The notes beneath the pieces were generated by a model, which had not been told where the DNA came from, searched no databases, and worked only from the letters and a program-made list of their open reading frames with translations. A DNA stretch of 64,000 bases from NCBI GenBank assembly GCA_050084985.1, contig JBITNC010000001.1:145390001-145454000 (forward strand), read 5' to 3'. The position numbers and the translations under genes were made by a program. The DNA comes from Nageia nagi (Eukaryota; Pinophyta). This document shows positions 58,481 through 64,000 of this stretch, piece by piece; positions within the stretch are counted from its first letter, which is position 1, and each line of letters begins with the position of its first letter.

Positions 58481-58652
58481 TAATCTGAGTCAACCAAATG
58501 GTATTATTATTAGGCTAATGCATACTCAATCTAGACTTTATAAATGTTTATAGAAAAAGATTCATAGATCATAGGCCTAAGAGTTTGAACTTGTTGTTTT
58601 GATACAATGTAGCACATATAGTAATTACCATCAACCAAAGCCCTAATGTTAT

Positions 58653-59105
58653 TAGGCTAATCCTTGGGAAGAATTTTTCCATCAATCTTTCCTTTGATGA
58701 TAACTTCAGTAAGCACTCCTCCTAAAAGCTAATGAGATGTTGTTTATGATCTTATTCACCACTAAACATCTCAAACTTGAGGGCCTTATGGTCAAGTGGT
58801 AGGGAAAAATTACAAATGTCATCTATCAATCATCCAAACTTTGTGATTATATGATATTAGAAGGCCTAGCTTGGATAGTAGGACTAGATGTTGAATTGCT
58901 TGAATGTTCATTGTTGCTATTTGTTTTCACATTTCAGCCATGTTCATGGTCAATTCTTGAGGGAGGGGCATAATATGTTCCATTTCCATACTGCTAATGG
59001 CCTAGGAACAATAATGTAAGTCACTAATGATGTATATATATGATAAAAGTTTTACAAGATCTCACTAGAAGGGGAAAATAAATTGAATAGATGGGTTCAC
59101 GAAAA
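58653..59105 (-). other. T1b leader and decayed primer site
   Basis: No coding. Directly after the 5' LTR the minus strand reads TTTTCGTGAACCCAT, a mutated form of the T1a primer site TATTGGTGAACCCAA. A MEMEHIMPLPQELTM peptide begins near 58985 but is soon interrupted. Confidence 0.5.
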
Positions 59106-59723
59106 TATAGACCCAATATAATGCATATAATTATTTAAGGGGGTTAATTAATGCACTATTGGTATACTTGTTTCTTATTATTGCATATATCTAAAATATG
59201 GAAATAATGAATAATAGAAAGATACTTTTGTTTAATTAGATCACATATTCATTTTATTAGAAGAAACATACACAAAAGATGAGCATACATTCATTCAACT
59301 GCACATCATTGACAACCTAAAAGAGGTACGACACTAACAACCTAAAATAAGCAATATAATATATGAAATCAAGAATGTAATGACAATTGAATGAAAGAAT
59401 CATAAAATAGAAAACATAATATATAACTTATGAATAATATTTGTGCATAATAGAGTGATGTAACATATCCTAGAATCTCTCTAGAGTCCTCATATTCATT
59501 TGCCTGTAATGTTTAACTTCATCAATTGATGCCTTTATATATGATACATATTTACATGAATTAGGTATTTTTGACACCTTATATATGCCACAAGGGTCCA
59601 CTATATCTATTACATAGCTTTATCATGACTTAGGGTATTATTTAACTCCTTTATACATAATACATCATTAAGGCTCTAAAATGAATTATTTAATAAATAA
59701 TAATTAACTTTTAGGCATCTACA
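59106..59723 (-). repeat. 5' LTR of T1b
   Basis: It is 618 bp, the same length as 44684-45301. On the plus strand it begins TATAGACCC instead of TGTAGACCC and ends GGCATCTACA. TTGAG follows. Confidence 0.92.
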
Positions 59724-60025
59724 TTGAGTGATGATACTCCGTGGAGGTTGGATTAATGGTATAATTTCATGGGAAAGATTATTAATCAATCTCTTTGTGT
59801 TAGTTGTTGGTTATGATTATCATGATAGGTAAAGTAATAGGTTTGTATATTCATTTAATCTAGATTTGATATATTAAAATTAATTGAGTAGCTTTGATCA
59901 TTATCATATTTCATGTTGATTTATTTTAGTCAATAATATGACTATGATATTTATGAATTATTCAATTATTAGTTGTAATTCAACATATTAAATAAACCTA
60001 ATAAATTATTATTTCAATTATAATA
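59724..60025 (+). repeat. T2 solo LTR, piece 3 (end)
   Basis: ATGATAGGTAAAGTA, TAATCTAGATTTGAT, TCATATTTCATGTTGATTTA, AATAAACCTAATAA and TTATTATTTCAATTATAATA match the last 250 bases of the T2 LTRs in order. GAGAT follows at 60026-60030. Confidence 0.75.
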
Positions 60026-63000
60026 GAGATAGTTGAGATTCCTAATCCAGGCAATGTTTATTTTCTGATGATCTAGAATACTAAACTCTATTTTTGCTTA
60101 TAACAGAGATAGTTGAGTAAAATAAACTCAATTTTTTCTTATCTTCATCAATCATAAAAAACTAAACCACCTTTGGACCAAGTATTTGACCCCCTTCTCA
60201 GCTTAGACTTGTCATTGTATGTTAAAAGTCTCCTTTTTTGTCAAGAAATTTGATTTAAGTATTACTTCTTGAATCTCCATTGCTTGAGAAACTAATGCAT
60301 AACTTAAAAAAAATTTATTAAGCTTTGAGCCTTGAAATTATTATTAATCTCCAACCTTACCTTAGAAAAGTATTTTAAAAAAACCATGGAAAGGGGAGGG
60401 CGACTATTATAGCTAATACATAGGAAAATTTAAAAAAAATTATTTCAAACCTTGGGACACCATGATGGTGTCAGATAGGGAATGATGTTTGAAGGAGTGT
60501 TTTTATTCTCTAATCATTTGGTCTCTCATGACCTTGGGCATGTTCATCTCTTTGTTGGGCACCATTATCACTCTTGCCACTAAGAAAGAAACCATAGTTC
60601 CTACTTTGAGCAAAGAGGACTCACCACCATGTTAGGGAAGGGTATCTTCAAGTTGTTTAGCTTGAAAATAAATGCCTTCATGAAAGGATGTTATGGAACC
60701 CTCATATTTGAGGGGGAAGTTAGATTTGTTTGGATATGTTGGCCATGTTTTTTTCTTTTACTAAAATATTGGGCACTAGGCTTTCATGGGGAAGCCAAAC
60801 CATATCCTCCACTTCTACTGAAGATTCTACTTCTCTAATGGACTTGGCATCTTTAGGTAAGCTCAAATTTTTTTTGTTGGGGTTTGTAGGTTGCATGTCC
60901 TTTAAAGAGATAATTCTCTCTCTTTTCCTCTTTCTCTACATATTTAAGAAGCTTGCTTTGTTTGATTTGGGTTGTTGTCTCTATCCATGCAACTTGGGAA
61001 CCTTACTTTCTTGTTTTCACTAGGATAACATTCAAGGAAAGTGTTATAGTGCCTTTTCTTTGAGTTCTCCTCTATTGCATTTGCACAGATTGCATACCTA
61101 TAACTTTTCTTGAAGTTTAATGAAGTAGATCACAAACTTGAGCACCCATAGTTTTGAAATTTACCATCCTTATGCAAAGAAGAACTAAGTTCTTCTAGTG
61201 GGTATTTTCTTTGGGAATGGTTAGGGTGAGTATAATAGGTCAAACTATTACAATGTAACAGTTTTCACCTATTCAAACATTGTGTACATTTGGATTTTGA
61301 TGGAATTGACCTAGAATGCAAAAAAGTAATGTAATTGAGTAGAAAAGGTTGTGAGGTTATTATAATGTAAAAATAACACTAGAAAAACCTGCATTTGAGC
61401 AAGTATTGCATGGTCATTTTTCATTTCATGGCTTTGGATAAATAAATCGAGAATATATGTAAACATTTTGCATGAATGGTTGTAATAGATTCATCATTTT
61501 TAGCTATTTGAATACTACTTCATGTTTGCATTAATATGGAAAATTAGATGAAGTGACAGAGATTTTGGCATGAGTTGCTCTCATTATTTGCAAAGCATGT
61601 AGGAAATTTATATAAATACATGATGGATTATATGGATAAATTTGCTTATCATTAAATGAGCACATATTGTTTTTTAGCATTGATCATTATAGAGGATGAA
61701 GAGAAACCATAACCTTGATGGGATAAAAAATCTCACCTTTATATTTATATTTTGTATAGCGACTTAATCGTACAAGTTTCAAGAGGATGTTGTTAGAAGA
61801 TTTGACTTTTGGTTTTCAAGATATGGTTTATGTGGAATTTTTGTAATACCATACAGTGGTTGGTTGTGACTTTGAGTCTTAGTTACTTTCATATTTTAAT
61901 GTTGTTTATTAGTAGTTATAGAAGGAGGAATCTCATCCTTTAGAAGTTTTTGTACTATTGTTATTTTCTATTGCATTTTAGATATAAAGTCTAGTAGAAA
62001 TACCTATTATATGTTATCACTTTGAATGTTGGTACTATGTAATTGAGTTTAATTCATGTTCTATAATGAAATACTCTATATGGTCATGGTTCCTAACATT
62101 CAAGGCTTCATAGTGAAAGAATTGTTGGATTTCCTTTTTGTGTTTACACTTTTGAAAAAAAATGAATCTCTTTCTATTTATAATTGACTTTCCTAATTGT
62201 ATCAGTGTATGAATTAGCTTATAAAATTAAATGATACATGCATATATCAAGAACATCTATGTTTATTTGTAATTAGGAGAAGTTGTCAAGATCACTAGAA
62301 ATCATGTCATTATTTGAATGGAAGTATTATTGATATAGTAGTAATATTTTTTGAAAAACAAAAGTGATGCAATATTTAATTGCATCACACCATGCTCTAA
62401 AGATATGGAATGTACAATTCATAGAAGAGATTTCTTTCCCTAGTTAACATGTTCTTTAAACTTGTCCTTGGGATTGATTTATGTAATTAAGTCATGGAAA
62501 TAATTTCTTTCTATTAGAGGGAGGAAAGGAGTTCCAAGTTTGAGTATAAGACAAATTATAATAGTATTAAGGTATGGATTGTTTGGGCTTAAACTTACAA
62601 AGGAAGTAAAATTGGCTAACCCTTAGCCCTTTATATTAAACCATAAATGGGTTACTATTGCAATTAAAAACAAAAACAAACTCATGACTGGAAAGAAACT
62701 TTTAGAACTTCCTAGGAAAAAGGGGCTCTTTCTTAAACCAATAAGAACATTCCATTAAACTTTTAGTTTTATCAACTCTCCATCACTTATTAAAGGATAT
62801 GTTTGTATGTGGAACCAATATTGGCAACTTATCTCACTACAAAATCAACCTTCTTGATCTTAGGTATTATCACAAATGATATAGGAAATAAAATTGAATC
62901 TCATGATAGAGATTTTCCTTAAGATGATCGTGGAAGGAAACTAAGTCTAGAATTTATAAATGGAATTTGAGGAGCCTTTATAATTTGACCTTTAGGATAT

Positions 63001-63236
63001 GAGTTTGGATTGGATAATGAATTTACATGATATTCTTGATACCGAATTCATGTTTTCCATACTCAATAAGGGTAAGGTTTGCAATATCTTATGCAATAAG
63101 ATTTGTATTATTGAAGTGGCAATAGCACTTTACACAATCATGTCCTAATTTATTTTTGGAATGTAGTGTGAACCTTTGAAGAAGTCATATTGGATTTTTC
63201 TCTAAAAAAAAGGGAGATAAATTTCAAATTTCTTTT
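60026..63236. other. No recognisable gene
   Basis: About 3.2 kb. A 97-codon plus-strand frame at 60730-61023 and a 69-codon frame at 60629-60838 overlap in a region with better base balance, with hydrophobic, phenylalanine- and leucine-rich products and no known domain. The phrase ATAGAGATAGTTGAG near 60024 recurs as ACAGAGATAGTTGAG near 60105. Around 62520-62750 the plus strand is fairly open and lysine-rich, possibly a decayed gag, but this is not certain. Confidence 0.4.
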
Positions 63237-63350
63237 CTTGATAACTGTGGAACTTTAAGTATCACACATAATAACATCACAATAAATAAGATAAGGAAAT
63301 CCCTAGTGGATTTGGGTTGTGATAGTAATATATCATTGGAAATATATTAA
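63237..63350 (+). pseudogene. Possible retropepsin (aspartic protease) relic
   Basis: A 37-codon open piece reads LDNCGTLSITHNNITINKIR and then KSLVDLGCDSNISLEIY before a stop. The pattern of a beta-rich lead-in followed by LVD-x-G-x3-N-I fits Ty3/gypsy protease, where the usual text is LVD(T/L)G(A/S)S-x-N. If so, pol of an element on the plus strand begins here and runs past the window end, but 63350-64000 gives no clear reverse transcriptase. Confidence 0.4.
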
Positions 63351-64000
63351 CAAGACTTTTCTAAATATGCAATACCCATAATAAAATGAGGTGTGAGGTG
63401 AAAGAAATAGTGCCCAAAATATTATTAGTTTTACTATGGGAAAATATAGTGAACATATTTTTCTATAGGATGAACACATAGAATGAAAAAAGTGTAAATT
63501 CATGATTAAGATTCCAAATATAAAATTAAATGTTCCTTTTATTACTCCAAATAAAGACTATAGACTACATGCTTAAGAAATTACAACATGGATTGTTCCT
63601 TACATACAAAATATATTGGTTTAGTGCAACTATAGTGCCCAACATCGCCATAGACAAAAGAATGATCACATGGTCTTTTCAATGGGATGAAAGATAAATG
63701 TCATATTGTTGGTATAAGGATTAGCAAAATTCTTAGTTTGGTAAACCTTAAGGATCCTCAAAAATACCATAAAGGCTTGGAGAGTTGCTAGACTATCTCT
63801 TTCCTAAGAATCAAAACTAATTCATCTATGAACCTCATGGGTTCATTTATACAACTCCTACATTCTTCAAAAGATTTGATCTAGCAATTCATAATGACTT
63901 TTCCATTAGAAGAAAAAATGAATTATACCTTGAGGCACTCATGAGATAATAGGAAGTAAGCACATACCTCTCTCAATTCCATAGGTGAAGGAGGATATGG
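63351..64000. other. No recognisable gene at the window end
   Basis: AT-rich with scattered open pieces on the plus strand (for example NVPFITPNKDY near 63530). It may be decayed pol downstream of the protease-like relic. Confidence 0.35.

Larger units (their letters stand above)
55067..58652 (-). mobile_element. R3a: internally deleted third-family LTR element nested in T1b
   Basis: A long 3' LTR (55067-57231) is preceded on the minus strand by a purine tract and a gag pseudogene (57290-58480). The last 45 bases of a 5' LTR remain at 58608-58652: TGTAGCACATATAGTAATTA and CATCAACCAAAGCCCTAAT match the plus-strand left end of the 3' LTR. Directly after the remnant the T1b leader follows, so one deletion removed most of the 5' LTR plus T1b gag and protease. 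Pol of this element is also missing, since gag is only about 60 bases from the purine tract. It is related to R3b at 25610. Confidence 0.7.
44684..59723 (-). mobile_element. T1b: Tat-lineage Ty3/gypsy element, 15.0 kb with two nested elements
   Basis: LTRs of 618 bp lie at 44684-45301 (3') and 59106-59723 (5'), with target duplication TTGAG at 44679-44683 and 59724-59728. On the minus strand it encodes reverse transcriptase, RNase H, a second archaeal-like RNase H, the integrase zinc finger, the integrase core and a C-terminal domain. It then carries the 191-bp 3' repeat and a polypurine tract. The dual RNase H places it in the Tat lineage. Its gag and protease are missing, removed together with most of the 5' LTR of the nested third-family element. 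A gag-only element interrupts the integrase at the zinc finger. Many stops, frequently TAG at tryptophan positions, make it inactive. Confidence 0.93.
36926..60025 (+). mobile_element. T2 solo LTR, split over 23 kb by later insertions
   Basis: Pieces of the T2 LTR occur in the right order and orientation at 36926-37165 (LTR start TGTTAATGC), 43145-43285 (middle) and 59724-60025 (end). The outer flanks carry the same pentamer GAGAT (36921-36925 and 60026-60030), the target duplication expected of one LTR insertion. Together the pieces give most of the 727-bp LTR, with about 110 bases in the middle not located. The last two bases are TA where CA is expected, a C-to-T change. Everything between the pieces arrived later. 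Confidence 0.75.

Noticed and set aside
1-64000. tRNA, rRNA or organelle-derived DNA
   Set aside because: No tRNA cloverleaf with conserved arms, no rRNA core and no chloroplast or mitochondrial gene was recognised by reading. A tRNA or organelle search would be needed to exclude short pieces.

Overview
The window is a plant intergenic region made almost entirely of old, nested retrotransposons. No intact host gene was found. The pol gene at 46820-55066 has a second RNase H domain before integrase, which is diagnostic of the Tat lineage of plant Ty3/gypsy elements. A plant mobile domain relic, a PLS-type PPR relic, an L1-type LINE relic and a plant-style hAT relic agree with a land plant. Base composition is very AT-rich (about 70 percent by eye) and CG dinucleotides are scarce outside one young insertion. 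Together with long, slowly removed, low-GC elements this suggests a large gymnosperm-like genome. A Welwitschia-like low-GC genome is one possibility, but the species cannot be named from this sequence.

Layout. 1-5289 holds short repeats and an old LTR-like block. 5290-5452 and 15161-17110 (minus) are two halves of one hAT-superfamily transposase pseudogene, split by a 9.7-kb Tat-type element, here called T1a (5453-15160, plus strand, target duplication TAATA). 17600-20034 is a cluster of four different tandem repeats. 21400-34176 is a 12.8-kb element of a second family, T2a (727-bp LTRs, near-perfect target duplication). It has a decayed gag, but where pol should be there are a foreign LTR, a 310-bp satellite, another LTR-like block and a plant mobile domain pseudogene.

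From 36926 to 60025 a single T2 solo LTR (target duplication GAGAT) is stretched over 23 kb by later insertions. These are an L1-type LINE with further debris including a PPR relic (about 37166-43144), and T1b (44684-59723, minus, target duplication TTGAG), a second copy of the T1 family. T1b itself received a gag-only relic of a third LTR family (55067-58652). It also received the youngest insertion, a 4274-bp non-autonomous gag-carrying element (47761-52034, minus, target duplication TTTTA) that landed in the integrase zinc finger. The window ends in unrecognised sequence with a probable retropepsin relic near 63300.

The most notable item is the 47761-52034 element. Its LTRs differ at only 4 of 317 positions, and its primer site and polypurine tract are intact. 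It has a 644-codon open frame that begins like a Copia-type gag and continues into a long acidic, cysteine-containing, internally repetitive protein with no protease, integrase or reverse transcriptase. The relative order of insertions can be read from the nesting and target duplications. Many stop codons in the older elements look like C-to-T deamination products.
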